A stretch of 26,025 nucleotides of DNA from an uncultured Synergistales bacterium (GCA_905234205.1 CAJOGG010000001.1:6697-32721), one strand, 5' to 3'; positions 7,009 to 15,882 are shown, counted from the first letter of the stretch. Program-made: numbers and translations. Notes: generated by a model not told the origin, from the letters alone.

Positions 7009-7545
7009 CTAAATTTTCTCTAGTGCTTTGTAGTCCGTCTCCAGTACTGCACCACCAAGAACTTCACTCTTGAATTTAACGCGGCCCTTATTCATGTTGA
7101 CTTCAACAACTGGACCAGTAAATCCCTTCATTTCGCCCTCAGCTATTACTCGTACAGTATCTCCGGGCTTCAGGTCTAATTCTACTTTGAGGTTCTCTTC
7201 GTCCTTCTTCATGCCGTTCATGATCCTGTCAACTTCATCTTGCGACAAAGGGATAGGATGTGTACCGGCACCAATAAAGCCTGTTACTCCGGGTGTGTGC
7301 CTTACAGCGTACCATGATTGTTCATCAAGAATCATTTCAACCATGACATAACTAGGATATAACTTGCGCGTTACTTCTTTGCTCTTTCCGTCTTTGATTA
7401 CTACACGAGTCTCTGTAGGGACTAGGACATTAAAAATTTTATCCTGCATGTTCATGGCCGCAATGCGCTGACGCAAATCAGCTTCTACCCTTTTCTCATA
7501 ACTTGCATACGTCTGAACAACGTACCATTGACGATCGCCCGGCAT
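7009..7545 (-). CDS. nusG: transcription termination/antitermination protein NusG
   Basis: 178 residues. The NGN domain starts QWYVVQTYASYEKRVEADLRQ and includes RKLYPSYVMVEM and VRHTPGVTGFIG, which bind the RNA polymerase clamp. The C-terminal KOW domain is clear at LKPGDTVRVIAEGEMKGFTGPVVEVN; it links to Rho or ribosomal protein S10. There is no DII insertion as in some thermophiles. It follows secE by only 12 nt, and AGGGAT lies before the start. Confidence 0.96.
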   Translation of the reverse strand: MPGDRQWYVVQTYASYEKRVEADLRQRIAAMNMQDKIFNVLVPTETRVVIKDGKSKEVTRKLYPSYVMVEMILDEQSWYAVRHTPGVTGFIGAGTHPIPLSQDEVDRIMNGMKKDEENLKVELDLKPGDTVRVIAEGEMKGFTGPVVEVNMNKGRVKFKSEVLGGAVLETDYKALEKI

Positions 7546-7557
7546 CTTGTCTTATCC

Positions 7558-7770
7558 CTAACCCAATAATGCGCGGAACAGCCACGCAAGAACGAAATCA
7601 ATAAGCCCAAGATACAACGATACACAAAGCGTGAAAACTATTACGACTAATGTCCAATACCATATCTGCCTTCTTGTCGGCCAAGTAACTTTCTTAAGCT
7701 CGGCTTTTGCTTCTCTGATGAAATTCTTGAGTGAAGACAGCTTTGAAGGTTTCTCGATTGCTTTTGCCAT
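7558..7770 (-). CDS. secE: preprotein translocase subunit SecE
   Basis: 70 residues: the short single-helix form. A cytoplasmic amphipathic part (LKNFIREAKAELKKVTWPTRRQ) contains the conserved ELKKVTWPtr motif. A transmembrane helix follows at about residues 38-60 (WYWTLVVIVFTLCVSLYLGLIDF). SecE clamps SecY in the translocon. Order rpmG-tRNA-secE-nusG is the common bacterial arrangement. Confidence 0.95.
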   Translation of the reverse strand: MAKAIEKPSKLSSLKNFIREAKAELKKVTWPTRRQIWYWTLVVIVFTLCVSLYLGLIDFVLAWLFRALLG

Positions 7771-7792
7771 TGTTAATCTATCCTCATAAAAA

Positions 7793-7868
7793 TGGCAGGC
7801 CCGGTAGGACTCGAACCTACAGCCCCCGGTTTTGGAGACCAGTGCTCTGCCAATTGAGCCACGGACCT
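7793..7868 (-). tRNA. trnW: tRNA-Trp (anticodon CCA)
   Basis: A full cloverleaf of 76 nt on the minus strand: acceptor AGGTCCG/CGGGCCT, D arm GCTC/GAGC, anticodon stem CTGGT/ACCGG with loop CTCCAAA (anticodon CCA), and T arm GTAGG-TTCGAGT-CCTAC. G is the discriminator and the terminal CCA is encoded. It lies between rpmG and secE, where many bacteria carry tRNA-Trp. Confidence 0.97.
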
Positions 7869-7926
7869 GCGTGAATGTTACGTGCTAAATTCTACAACAG
7901 GTTTGAGACTTTCGCAACCTTAAGCA

Positions 7927-8076
7927 CTACTTTGACTCTTTATGCAGTACAGAAGCGTTGCACCACTTGCAAAATTTCTTGAGCTCAAGTTTCTTTTGTT
8001 GCTTCTTCTTGTTGACCGTTGTTACGTAATTTCTTCGCTTGCATTGTGTACAAGTCAATCCGACTATATCTGCCAT
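7927..8076 (-). CDS. rpmG: 50S ribosomal protein L33, zinc-binding form
   Basis: 49 residues starting MADIVGLTCTQCKRRNYVTT and ending HKESK. Cys pairs CTQC and CKWC form the zinc ribbon, so this is the C+ form. The ATG at 8074-8076 has AAAGGAAAAT before it; the frame stays open further upstream but has no similarity there. First gene of the rpmG-trnW-secE-nusG-rplKAJL cluster. Confidence 0.94.
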   Translation of the reverse strand: MADIVGLTCTQCKRRNYVTTVNKKKQQKKLELKKFCKWCNASVLHKESK

Positions 8077-8119
8077 TGTAAAAATTTTCCTTTCCGTTTT
8101 GAATCTTAAACACCGCGCT

Positions 8120-8128
8120 ATTTTAGCA
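8120..8128 (-). promoter_or_regulatory. extended -10 promoter of the rpmG-secE-nusG-rpl cluster
   Basis: TGC-TAAAAT on the minus strand, about 44 nt before the rpmG ATG. It is back to back with the toxin-antitoxin promoter, the two -10 boxes being 26 nt apart. Confidence 0.5.
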
Positions 8129-8148
8129 CAGCATAGAATTTTTGACGC

Positions 8149-8157
8149 TGATATAAT
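8149..8157 (+). promoter_or_regulatory. extended -10 promoter of the toxin-antitoxin pair
   Basis: TGA-TATAAT, so the transcript would begin near 8164, almost on the GAGGTG ribosome-binding site, leaving a leader of about 13 nt. No -35 at proper spacing is seen. Confidence 0.5.
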
Positions 8158-8176
8158 TTCGCCGAGGTGATTAATA

Positions 8177-8377
8177 ATGACAAATGCGACATTGACAAAA
8201 CCAGCATACGAAGAAGAATTATTCACAGAGGACGAAGAGTATAAGCCTGTGCCCATATTCGACAAGTACGGCAACCCGACCCCGGAGACTCTGGAAGCGT
8301 TTTATGAATCAGAACACGGACTCACAGAGCCAGTAACATTTGAGGAATTAATAGCATGGGCAAATGAGGACAATTGA
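8177..8377 (+). CDS. short antitoxin, partner of the YafQ-type toxin
   Basis: 66 residues, acidic, with a good GAGGTG ribosome-binding site. Its place, directly upstream of and overlapping a YafQ-type toxin by 14 nt, identifies it as the antitoxin. The C-terminal half (NPTPETLEAFYESEHG, then TFEELIAWANED) resembles toxin-wrapping tails of RelB/DinJ-type antitoxins. The N-terminal ribbon-helix-helix DNA-binding domain of about 45 residues, normal in DinJ, is not evident: the first 30 residues are acidic and contain Pro. The pair may therefore not autorepress in the usual way. Assignment is by context and weak similarity. Confidence 0.65.
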   Translation: MTNATLTKPAYEEELFTEDEEYKPVPIFDKYGNPTPETLEAFYESEHGLTEPVTFEELIAWANEDN

Positions 8378-8648
8378 GAACACCAAAGCATTTAAGCGAG
8401 ATCAGAAACGTGTAGACAAGAGCAATATTCGTAGTGCAGTCAAGAAACGTTTTGCTGAAGCACTTACAGCTCTTACTAATGATATTCCGCTTGATTATTC
8501 TTATCATGACCACCCGCTTTTAGGCAATTGGCTTGGAAGTCGTGAATGTCATTTAGCGTTCGATTTTGTGCTTGTGTATACGCTTGAAGGCGACGACAAA
8601 CTTATACTTGAGAGACTCGGGACTCACACTGAAACATTAGGGTTGTGA
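8364..8648 (+). CDS. YafQ family type II toxin (mRNA endoribonuclease)
   Basis: 94 residues with the RelE/ParE fold pattern. YafQ-type toxins cut mRNA on the ribosome. The family active-site residues known from E. coli YafQ are nearly all present and even similarly numbered: His50 in HDHPLLGNW, His63 and Asp67 in ECHLAFDF, and His88 in RLGTHTETLG. The Trp after the Asp is replaced by Phe and the terminal Phe by Leu, both seen as variable positions. The N-terminal helices (AFKRDQKRVDKSNIRSAVKKRF) are basic. It begins within the antitoxin gene (14-nt overlap) and is presumably coupled to it. Confidence 0.85.
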   Translation: MRTIENTKAFKRDQKRVDKSNIRSAVKKRFAEALTALTNDIPLDYSYHDHPLLGNWLGSRECHLAFDFVLVYTLEGDDKLILERLGTHTETLGL

Positions 8649-8654
8649 TATATT
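8646..8654 (+). promoter_or_regulatory. extended -10 promoter for the C39-like gene
   Basis: TGA-TATATT, whose TGA is the toxin stop codon. The transcript would start near 8661, with about 28 nt before the TTG start at 8689. Confidence 0.4.
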
Positions 8655-8688
8655 TTAGCGCGAAAAATTTTTAGAAGGTGTGTGAAAG

Positions 8689-9309
8689 TTGACAAGTAAG
8701 AAAGTTTTGAACTACTTCATGATCGAGAATGCTCCAGGGGGAAATCAAGATTGGCTTCCTGAATGGGATATGAACATGGGAGGCTGTGCAGCTGTTACAG
8801 CGTGTGATGTGTGCATATTTTTGGCAAGGTATGAGAAATTTAGTAAGCTCTTCCCATTTAACTTAAACCCACAAAATTTAACGCGTATGGATTTCGTAAG
8901 ATTCGCGGCCGTAATGAAACCGTATTTGACTCCACGTTATCACGGTATTGACTTTCTGGAAACTTACATTTGCGGCTTCTATGACTATTGCAAGAAAGTT
9001 GATAATGACTCGTTAATTCTCGAAGGCTTATCAGGAAAAGTTGACTATGAAATTTTCGCGCAGGCTATCAAGAATCAAATCGACCGAAATTTTCCAGTGC
9101 CGTATTTATTACTCAATCACCACGATATTAAGCTTGATGACTTCGAGTGGCATTGGTTCAACTTGGCCGGCTATGAAGAGCTTGACAATGATATGAACGT
9201 CTTGACCGTAACTTATGGTGAATATCAATGGTTCAGCTTAAGGAATCTTCACGAGACACGAAACGAACGCAAGGGCGGAATAATAAGAATTTTTGACAAA
9301 GGAGAATAA
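8689..9309 (+). CDS. uncharacterised protein resembling C39-type cysteine peptidases
   Basis: 206 residues, no signal peptide or membrane helix. The segment MGGCAAVTACDVCIFLARY (Cys33) resembles the catalytic Cys start of papain-like C39 domains ('GCgp.a...'). DDFEWHWFNLAGYEE (His155) resembles the His part ('.H....vGyd'), followed by a strand-rich end (NVLTVTYGEYQWFSL). The order Cys-then-His and the spacing of about 120 residues fit the fold, but no substrate can be inferred. The start is TTG with AAGGTG about 8 nt ahead. It lies 4 nt before the next gene, so the two are probably co-transcribed and may work together. Confidence 0.55.
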   Translation: MTSKKVLNYFMIENAPGGNQDWLPEWDMNMGGCAAVTACDVCIFLARYEKFSKLFPFNLNPQNLTRMDFVRFAAVMKPYLTPRYHGIDFLETYICGFYDYCKKVDNDSLILEGLSGKVDYEIFAQAIKNQIDRNFPVPYLLLNHHDIKLDDFEWHWFNLAGYEELDNDMNVLTVTYGEYQWFSLRNLHETRNERKGGIIRIFDKGE

Positions 9310-9313
9310 ATTC

Positions 9314-9922
9314 ATGATTACAGATAAAATTACTATTTCCAACAATGGCACGGGTATTGACGAAGCATTAAACCTCACAGAAGAATTTGCAGCAAAATTG
9401 AATCTCGAACGTAAACAAAGCTTCCATTTGAGATTGTTGGCCGAGGAAATGTTCAGCATGATCAAGACGATAACTGGGGACTTCAGCGCAAAATTCTGGA
9501 TACGAGAGGAAAATCGTAACTGCGAATTGCACATGGAAGCTGAATCTGAACTTGACTATCAAAAACGCAGGGAGCTGCTTTCAGTCTCAACGCGCGGGGA
9601 AAATATTGCTCATCGTGGAATAATGGACAAAATCCGCGAAATTATAGAGGCCGGACTTCATAGTTTTGGAGAAAGCTATGACCTTCAAGCCGAGTACGGA
9701 ACTGGAATGTTTCATTACGGAACATTTGACGCTGGAATGTCTGAAGCTATTTACGCTTGGTCGCTACAGAAATATAAATCCGACGTTGAAGCCAATCAAT
9801 CAGACGCGCTTGAAGAATGGGACGAACTCGAGAAATCAATTATTGCTAACATTGCTGATGAAGTCAAAGTAGGAATACATAAGGGCAGCATAGAATTAAT
9901 CGTGCAGAAAAACTTTAATTAA
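9314..9922 (+). CDS. uncharacterised protein, possible degenerate GHKL ATPase-like N-terminus
   Basis: 202 residues from the ATG at 9314, which has GGAG 9 nt ahead; an ATG seven codons upstream would overlap the preceding gene. Residues about 15-55 (IDEALNLTEEFAAKLNLERKQSFHLRLLAEEMFSMIKTI) look like the first helices of anti-sigma-type GHKL ATPases, where 'l.lAveEa..N' carries the N-box. Here the Asn is not evident and I see no clear G1 or G2 glycine boxes, so ATP binding is doubtful. The middle has the mixed pattern DKIREIIEAGLHSFGESYDL; the C-terminal half is acidic. It is co-oriented with and 4 nt after the C39-like gene. Confidence 0.5.
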   Translation: MITDKITISNNGTGIDEALNLTEEFAAKLNLERKQSFHLRLLAEEMFSMIKTITGDFSAKFWIREENRNCELHMEAESELDYQKRRELLSVSTRGENIAHRGIMDKIREIIEAGLHSFGESYDLQAEYGTGMFHYGTFDAGMSEAIYAWSLQKYKSDVEANQSDALEEWDELEKSIIANIADEVKVGIHKGSIELIVQKNFN

Positions 9923-9930
9923 AGCGACTG

Positions 9931-9939
9931 TGCTATTAT
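9931..9939 (+). promoter_or_regulatory. extended -10 promoter for the penicillin-binding protein gene
   Basis: TGC-TATTAT, giving a start near 9946 and a leader of about 36 nt. Confidence 0.4.
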
Positions 9940-9981
9940 TTGAGAATAAGAATTTTATTGAAGGGGTAGTATTTATTCATC

Positions 9982-12414
9982 ATGAACGAGAGAAATAATT
10001 TCCGTCGTCCCCGCGATAATGAACAACGAAACTTTAGAATAGATCCCGACGAGATTTTATACAATATCACACAGGAACGACGACCAAGAACTCATAAGAA
10101 GGCATTAAATCATAATCAGGAAAGACACGAACAAAAAACCCCACGACCTAAACGCAAGAAAAGATTCTCAATCCTGAAGATCATATTTATGACTATATTA
10201 CTCGTGATTATGCTGGCTACTGGTGCAGTTAGTGCCGGCGTTGCATGGTACGTCGTGAAACTCTCTGAAGACTTGCCCAGCATGGTTGAACTTGCTAACC
10301 CTCGAAACAGTTTACCGTCAATTATTTACGATAGAAATGGTGAAGTTGTTGCGCGATTATTCATAGAGAACAGGACCCCCAAGGAGCTTCACGAAATTTC
10401 GCCAGAACTTGTAAGAGCTGTATTAGCGGCTGAAGACTCGGCATTTTATCAGCACGGAGGCATAAGAATTGGTTCTATCATGAGAGCTTTGTGGACAGAC
10501 GTTGTTGAAGGCGGCAAAGTTCAGGGAGCTAGTACGATAACACAGCAGCTTGCTAGAAACTTATTTTTGTCCCACGAGAAGAGCGTGACTCGTAAAGCTA
10601 AAGAGATAATAATTGCTATGAGGCTCGAAAAATTATTCCCGAAAGACAAAATCCTGGAGCTTTATCTCAACACCATAAACTTTGGACACGGAGCTTGGGG
10701 AGCTGAAACTGCCGCACGAACTTATTTTGATAAATCCGCAAAAGATTTAGACTTGGCCCAATCAGCTATACTCGCAGGCTTAATCGCTAACCCAGGACGT
10801 TATAACCCACTTTCAAGTTTGAGCAACGCTAAAGCACGACAAAATTACGTTTTAGGACGAATGGAGACTCTAGGCTGGATAACTTCAGAGCAAAGAACCA
10901 CAGCTTACAATGAAGAGCTTGAATTTCGAAGCCGCGTAAACAAGATCGAAGAATTTAACCGTGCCCCGTATTTCGTATCACACTTACTCTTCAATGACCT
11001 GCTGCCAAAATATGGTAAAGATGAAGTCTATAGCGGCGGAATGGAAATATATACAACCCTTGACGTGAATTTACAGGACAAAGCCCGCGAAGCTATCAAC
11101 ACCCTTAATAAAACTGTGATGGGCGCGTTAGTTTGTATTCAAGCTGATACAGGAGAAGTGTTGGCTCTTGTTGGAGGTAAGGATTTCAAGGAAAGCAAAT
11201 TTAACCGTGCCACACAAGCAATCAGACAACCTGGCTCAAGTTTCAAGCCTATAGTTTATGCCGCAGCAATTGAAGAGGACGTAATGCCAAGCGATCATTT
11301 TCTTGACGCCCCTATAACTTTCAAACAGGCTGGAAACAGAAATAAAGGTTGGTCGCCTCATAATTCAGGTGGCGGTTATTCAGGTGAGGTAACTTTGCAG
11401 AGAGCTTTGACTAGTTCAATGAATACAGTAGCCGTTCGTGTAGCTGCTTATATTGGGACTGATGTAATAGTGCAAATGGCACGAAATATGGGGATCGAGA
11501 CAAAATATCTGCCCAACGATTTATCTATAGCGCTTGGTTCAGCGAGTCTGACTCCATTGGAAATGGCCGTAGCGTTTAATTGTTTTAACAGTGGCGGAAA
11601 AAGAATCGTCCCACTAATGATAAGAGAGATTCACGACAGAGACGGCAATGTCATAGAAAAGAGGCAAACAGCTTCAGAGCAGGCAATGAGACCGGAAACA
11701 GCCTATGCGATTCGTTCAATGCTTCAGGACGCTGTGAGATCAGGTACAGGAAAACCAGCAGCTATTGCTAAAGTGAACACGTTCGGTAAAACTGGAACTT
11801 CAAACGATTTCATTGACGCGTGGTTTGTTGGAGGTGTCCCAGGTCTAACTACAGCCGTATACGTTGGACGCGATGACCACAAAACTATGGGACGTAAAGC
11901 TTTCGGTGGAACTATGGCCGCGCCAGTCTGGAAAAAATTTATGACCTACGCTGTAGATGAGCTAGATACTCCTGCAAATTTCGATCCGCCTCCTGAATGG
12001 GTGGAAGTTAGCAAAGTATCCATATGCAGAACTACAGGTTATCTTGCTAGAAAAGGGTGTCCGGCCGTGCCTTTGTTTTTCCCTAAAGGTAAATCCCCCA
12101 CAGCCTCATGTCCGACTCACGGAGGAAGTTACAAAGCCGCTAACAATGATCCAAGGGGACCAAGGTTATTTCTTGTTGAACAGGACGACGCTTATTTAGC
12201 AAAACTTGAACGTCAGGAACGTGAAGCCGCAAAGAGTGAAGCCGCCGCTGCTGTCCCTGAAACATCTGTCGCACAACAACAAGTTACAGCACCTGCGACT
12301 CAAGCCGCTATTCCTCAACGTCCGAATCCGCCTGCGCCTCCTAGGCAAGAACCTAAGTTGAGTGAAGTCGAACAACGTTACAGACAATTGCTAAAAGATT
12401 ACGGACTGGAGTAA
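9982..12414 (+). CDS. class A penicillin-binding protein (PBP1A type)
   Basis: 810 residues; polymerises lipid II into glycan strands and cross-links the stem peptides. A basic cytoplasmic tail (1-64) precedes a transmembrane helix (about 65-93). The GT51 transglycosylase contains AAEDSAFYQHGG (catalytic Glu151), QGASTITQQLARNLFL and LYLNTINFGHGAWG. The transpeptidase has SxxK at Ser419-Lys422 (PGSSFKP), SxN at 479-481 and KTG at 603-605. A Cys-containing segment (SICRTTGYLARKGCP ... SCPTHGG) and an Ala/Pro/Gln-rich tail end the protein. The start has an in-frame stop five codons upstream; AAGGGG is about 15 nt away, somewhat far. dedA and comM follow closely. Confidence 0.95.
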   Translation: MNERNNFRRPRDNEQRNFRIDPDEILYNITQERRPRTHKKALNHNQERHEQKTPRPKRKKRFSILKIIFMTILLVIMLATGAVSAGVAWYVVKLSEDLPSMVELANPRNSLPSIIYDRNGEVVARLFIENRTPKELHEISPELVRAVLAAEDSAFYQHGGIRIGSIMRALWTDVVEGGKVQGASTITQQLARNLFLSHEKSVTRKAKEIIIAMRLEKLFPKDKILELYLNTINFGHGAWGAETAARTYFDKSAKDLDLAQSAILAGLIANPGRYNPLSSLSNAKARQNYVLGRMETLGWITSEQRTTAYNEELEFRSRVNKIEEFNRAPYFVSHLLFNDLLPKYGKDEVYSGGMEIYTTLDVNLQDKAREAINTLNKTVMGALVCIQADTGEVLALVGGKDFKESKFNRATQAIRQPGSSFKPIVYAAAIEEDVMPSDHFLDAPITFKQAGNRNKGWSPHNSGGGYSGEVTLQRALTSSMNTVAVRVAAYIGTDVIVQMARNMGIETKYLPNDLSIALGSASLTPLEMAVAFNCFNSGGKRIVPLMIREIHDRDGNVIEKRQTASEQAMRPETAYAIRSMLQDAVRSGTGKPAAIAKVNTFGKTGTSNDFIDAWFVGGVPGLTTAVYVGRDDHKTMGRKAFGGTMAAPVWKKFMTYAVDELDTPANFDPPPEWVEVSKVSICRTTGYLARKGCPAVPLFFPKGKSPTASCPTHGGSYKAANNDPRGPRLFLVEQDDAYLAKLERQEREAAKSEAAAAVPETSVAQQQVTAPATQAAIPQRPNPPAPPRQEPKLSEVEQRYRQLLKDYGLE

Positions 12415-12423
12415 ATTTGAATC

Positions 12424-13035
12424 ATGCACATAATTTCTGCTTTAACTGCTTGGCTAGTAAATACAATTGGGAAAATGGGTTACACGGGAATAATTTCGCT
12501 AATGTTTCTCGAGTCCTCATTCTTTCCGTTTCCCAGTGAAGTTGTAATGCCTCCCGCCGGCTATCTTGCTTGGAAGGGGGAAATGTCGTTAGCCCTCGTG
12601 TTGATTTCGGGGATCGTTGGAAGTGTATTGGGAGCGTTATTCAATTATTGGGTAGCTGTGAAATTAGGCCGCCCGTTTTTGTTGCGTTACGGTAAATATT
12701 TTTTCATCTCCCCTGAATCAATTAACAAGGCCGATGAATTTTTCTCGCGTCATGGTCATGTAAGCACGTTGGTTGGAAGATTGTTACCAGTTATTCGTCA
12801 ATATATCTCACTTCCAGCCGGTATAGCTCGTATGTCGTTAAAGACTTTCACGTTATTCACGACTATAGGCGCTGGAACTTGGGTATGTGTCTTGACATTC
12901 GCGGGGTATTTACTTGGAGAACACCAGAACTTATTACAGGAATATTTACACGTCATAACTATAGCTTGTATAGCCTTGGCCGTAATAATTGCTGGAGGCT
13001 ATTATTTATACATGAAGAGGCGTAAACGATCATGA
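12424..13035 (+). CDS. DedA family membrane protein
   Basis: 203 residues with several hydrophobic segments. The DedA/SNARE-associated features are present: [18 protein letters not shown] near the N-terminus (acidic Glu30 and Glu39), [22 protein letters not shown], and [20 protein letters not shown] (Arg119, Arg125), the conserved 'GR..P..R...p..aG...m' stretch. The C-terminus is a final helix followed by basic MKRRKRS. Family members act as lipid-carrier translocases (for example undecaprenyl phosphate or phosphatidylethanolamine) in other bacteria. Position after a penicillin-binding protein would fit recycling of undecaprenyl phosphate, but that is inference. Confidence 0.88.
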   Translation: MHIISALTAWLVNTIGKMGYTGIISLMFLESSFFPFPSEVVMPPAGYLAWKGEMSLALVLISGIVGSVLGALFNYWVAVKLGRPFLLRYGKYFFISPESINKADEFFSRHGHVSTLVGRLLPVIRQYISLPAGIARMSLKTFTLFTTIGAGTWVCVLTFAGYLLGEHQNLLQEYLHVITIACIALAVIIAGGYYLYMKRRKRS

Positions 13036-14540
13036 GCGGAATCCCAGGCGTAACTTTACGAGGCATTGAAGCTCTTCCGGTCGAAGTCGAAGTTGAAATC
13101 ACGGGAGGGCTTTTCGCTATCTCCATAGTAGGAATGCCCGATGTAGCAGTCAAGGAATCAAAGGAACGTGTACGAGCTGCATTAAGATCCCTAGGCTTGA
13201 CTCTCAAGGGGCGAATCTCCGTCAATCTTGCACCGGCTGACATACCCAAAGAAGGCGCCTTGTTAGATCTTCCCATAGCGTTAGGAATGATGAAGGCAAC
13301 AGGAACTCTTAATAATTGCCCACGAGCTTTGTATATGGGGGAACTTGCATTAGACGGACGATTGCGACGAGTTCGAGGAGCTGTACCAGCAGCTTTCTTG
13401 GCCAAGCAGATGAATATCCCGTTATATGTTCCAAGTGAAAACGCTGAAGAGGTCGCATTGGTTAATGGCGTTGAAGCTTATTGTGCTGATAGCCTTGAAG
13501 AATTAACCCTAATGTTGATGGGCAATGAAGATCCTAGGCCAGTGCCGCCCGCGTATATTCCTGACCTCAATACTAATGCTGACCCGGATTTTGCTGACAT
13601 TAAGGGACAGAAGCAAGCTCGACGAGCCGCCGAAATTGCCGCAGCCGGACATCATAATTTATTGCTAGTTGGATCGCCTGGAAGTGGTAAGACTCTAATA
13701 GCAAAAGCCCTAGCAGGAATCTTGCCTCCGTTGACCGATGAAGAACTCGTTGAAACTCTTTTAGTACGTAGCACATTAGGCATCGACACGAAGCCAACAC
13801 GTGAACGCCCATTCAGAACTGTACACTTCACAGCAAGCACAGTTTCAGTATGTGGAGGTGGAAATAATTTGCGCCCCGGTGAAGTCTCGTTAGCTCATAG
13901 AGGAGTTTTATTCCTTGACGAGTACACAGAATTTCGCAGAGACCTGACTGAAAGTTTACGTGCTCCGATTGAAGATGGCGTTATTACAGTTAGCAGAGCG
14001 GCCGGAACTGTTACTTATCCTTCACGAGTTTTGTTAGTGTTAGCGGCTAATCCTTGTGCTTGTGGTTACGCTGGAGATCCTGCTATGAAATGTACGTGTA
14101 CGTCTTCAGATATTGAACGCTACAAGAAGAAATTATCTGGCCCTATCATGGATAGAATCGATTTACAAATTAGCGTGCCAAGGTTGACTCCTGAAGAGCT
14201 ATTATCATTCACAAATAAAGGCGACCCTCCAGAGTCAAGCGCAGTGATTCGTGAACGAGTTATCAAAGCTAGAAAAATTCAGCAAGATCGTTGGCGAGAA
14301 TATGGCCTTGTGTGTAACGCTGAATTGCCAGAGAAATTAGTGAAGCGGTGTTTGACGTTGCCTGATGATACGAGAAGTTATTTAGCAAGTATGGCGGTCA
14401 AGTTGAATTTATCGGGAAGAGGTTTAAGCCGAGTGTTGAAAGTCTCAAGAACTATCGCTGATTTAGCAGGCGAAGAACAAATTACCAAGAAACATTTAGC
14501 CGAAGCTCTTATGTATCGCCAAGGTTATGGTCGTGGATAA
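13032..14540 (+). CDS. comM: ComM/YifB family Mg-chelatase-like AAA+ ATPase
   Basis: 502 residues, normal for the family. An N-terminal Lon-like domain (about 1-170: [37 protein letters not shown]) precedes the AAA+ core with Walker A GSPGSGKT (214-221), Walker [12 protein letters not shown] and the characteristic [11 protein letters not shown] ... [25 protein letters not shown]. The C-terminal Mg_chelatase_C domain has [13 protein letters not shown] and [19 protein letters not shown]. In Haemophilus and Vibrio ComM drives branch migration during natural transformation. The start overlaps the dedA stop in an ATGA. Confidence 0.93.
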   Translation: MSGIPGVTLRGIEALPVEVEVEITGGLFAISIVGMPDVAVKESKERVRAALRSLGLTLKGRISVNLAPADIPKEGALLDLPIALGMMKATGTLNNCPRALYMGELALDGRLRRVRGAVPAAFLAKQMNIPLYVPSENAEEVALVNGVEAYCADSLEELTLMLMGNEDPRPVPPAYIPDLNTNADPDFADIKGQKQARRAAEIAAAGHHNLLLVGSPGSGKTLIAKALAGILPPLTDEELVETLLVRSTLGIDTKPTRERPFRTVHFTASTVSVCGGGNNLRPGEVSLAHRGVLFLDEYTEFRRDLTESLRAPIEDGVITVSRAAGTVTYPSRVLLVLAANPCACGYAGDPAMKCTCTSSDIERYKKKLSGPIMDRIDLQISVPRLTPEELLSFTNKGDPPESSAVIRERVIKARKIQQDRWREYGLVCNAELPEKLVKRCLTLPDDTRSYLASMAVKLNLSGRGLSRVLKVSRTIADLAGEEQITKKHLAEALMYRQGYGRG

Positions 14541-14546
14541 AATGAG

Positions 14547-14573
14547 TCCCCCTGCGTGAGGGGGATTTTTTGT
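14547..14573 (+). terminator. terminator after comM
   Basis: TCCCCC (14547-14552) pairs with GGGGGA (14560-14565), loop TGCGTGA, then TTTTTTG. It ends the PBP-dedA-comM unit and lies next to the convergent wzz stop. Confidence 0.85.
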
Positions 14574-14576
14574 GCG

Positions 14577-15848
14577 TTAATCGTCGTCGTCATCATCGTC
14601 ATCGTAATCTTTCTTACGCCTACCAGCAAACATTTGCTTCTTCAAATTCGGGAATGCTGCCCAACAACTTGCCAGAAAACCTCCCATGAACGTACCCATT
14701 ATGCAAATTCTTGCGCGACTAGGTTTGTATTTGTAATCGGGTGGTGTAGCAGGATCAAGCACGTGTATCGTAGAAAGGTCACTGGCCTCGATTAATTTCG
14801 CGTTCTCGTATTGTCTAAGCATGGTGTTATATTTCGTGTTAGCAAAAGCTAATGTCCTCGCGTAACGTTGATATTCAATTCCAAGCTCCGGCATTTGTCC
14901 CGTCGAAAAATCCGTACCAGTTCGGCCTGAATTGACAGTGGTGTTAACTCGCCTTTGTTCCTCTTCAAGCTGCGCCAGCTCCCTCTCCATTGCCTCTAAT
15001 TCGGTCAACGCAACTTTCAATCTCGGGTTATCTTCTCGTGCATAGGCCCTCAATGAAGTTATCTCGATGTTCTTAGAAGCTATACGCGCTCGCAGAGAAG
15101 CTATTGTGCCTAAAAGAGTTCTAGCCTGTGCATCAGGGACAATTACTCCGCTTGATTGTTGGTATTGGATCATTTCGTTCTCTGCTTGAGTTAATTCCTC
15201 CAGTGCTTGCTTTAATTGATTCTCGTAAAAGAATCTGCTCTCCTGGGCGTCAGCGACTGACACATCAAGAAGCATTTTACGGAGTTCTTCTACAAATGCA
15301 TTGGCTATATCTGCTGCCTTCTGTGGATCTTCATCAAGATAGGCGACGCTCAAAATAAAACTCTTCGGATCTTCCTGGGCTTCGAGATTCTTGAGGACTG
15401 CTTTTCTTGCGTTAATTCGATATTCCTGTTCAAGTTCTTCCATGAGGTTGAATTTATTTATAATCGCATCAACAACCGTATCCCCCTGTAAAATACCCAG
15501 CATCATTCCGCCCGAACTAGTTGTCATGTTTGCACCTAACGTACTGGCCAAGCCTCCGAATTGTGCCGCAAACGAAGCTAATCTTCCACTTGAACCTGAT
15601 CCAGCATTAGGGGGCAAGAACCTACATTCAGCACGATAAATAAACGGCAAGTACAACGAATAAGCTAATGAACATACAGCAAATATAAACGTCACGAAGA
15701 ATATAAACCTTTTACGCTTCCATACAGCAGCGATTAACTCCAGTAAATCTATCTCTGTAACGTCCTCTTGTCCATTGTAAAAACGTGGCTGTTGAACATA
15801 AATATATTGTGGTTGTTGCGGTAATGGTGCATTGTTAATCTCAGGCAT
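14577..15848 (-). CDS. Wzz-type polysaccharide chain-length determinant, copy 1
   Basis: 423 residues with the polysaccharide co-polymerase layout: transmembrane helix 1 at about 47-67 after ELIAAVWKRKR, a long extracytoplasmic coiled-coil part with EELTQAENEMIQYQQSSGV and LRAYAREDNPRLK, and a Pro-rich approach (DPATPPDYKYKPSRAR) to transmembrane helix 2 near the C-terminus. No tyrosine-kinase domain follows. The N-terminus has QYIYVQQP, and the C-terminus ends in Tyr plus eight Asp. The next gene upstream is a clear paralogue 34 nt away. Such proteins set modal length of O-antigen, capsule or exopolysaccharide; no glycosyltransferase or polymerase gene is visible nearby. Confidence 0.85.
   Translation of the reverse strand: MPEINNAPLPQQPQYIYVQQPRFYNGQEDVTEIDLLELIAAVWKRKRFIFFVTFIFAVCSLAYSLYLPFIYRAECRFLPPNAGSGSSGRLASFAAQFGGLASTLGANMTTSSGGMMLGILQGDTVVDAIINKFNLMEELEQEYRINARKAVLKNLEAQEDPKSFILSVAYLDEDPQKAADIANAFVEELRKMLLDVSVADAQESRFFYENQLKQALEELTQAENEMIQYQQSSGVIVPDAQARTLLGTIASLRARIASKNIEITSLRAYAREDNPRLKVALTELEAMERELAQLEEEQRRVNTTVNSGRTGTDFSTGQMPELGIEYQRYARTLAFANTKYNTMLRQYENAKLIEASDLSTIHVLDPATPPDYKYKPSRARICIMGTFMGGFLASCWAAFPNLKKQMFAGRRKKDYDDDDDDDD
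14580..14603 (-). repeat. Asp-codon trinucleotide repeat (eight codons)
   Basis: Eight consecutive GAC/GAT codons encode the acidic tail of wzz copy 1. Mixed codons lower slippage but the tract could still vary in length between strains. Confidence 0.8.
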
Positions 15849-15882
15849 ATATTAAATCAAACTCCCTTCGTAAAATTTTGTG

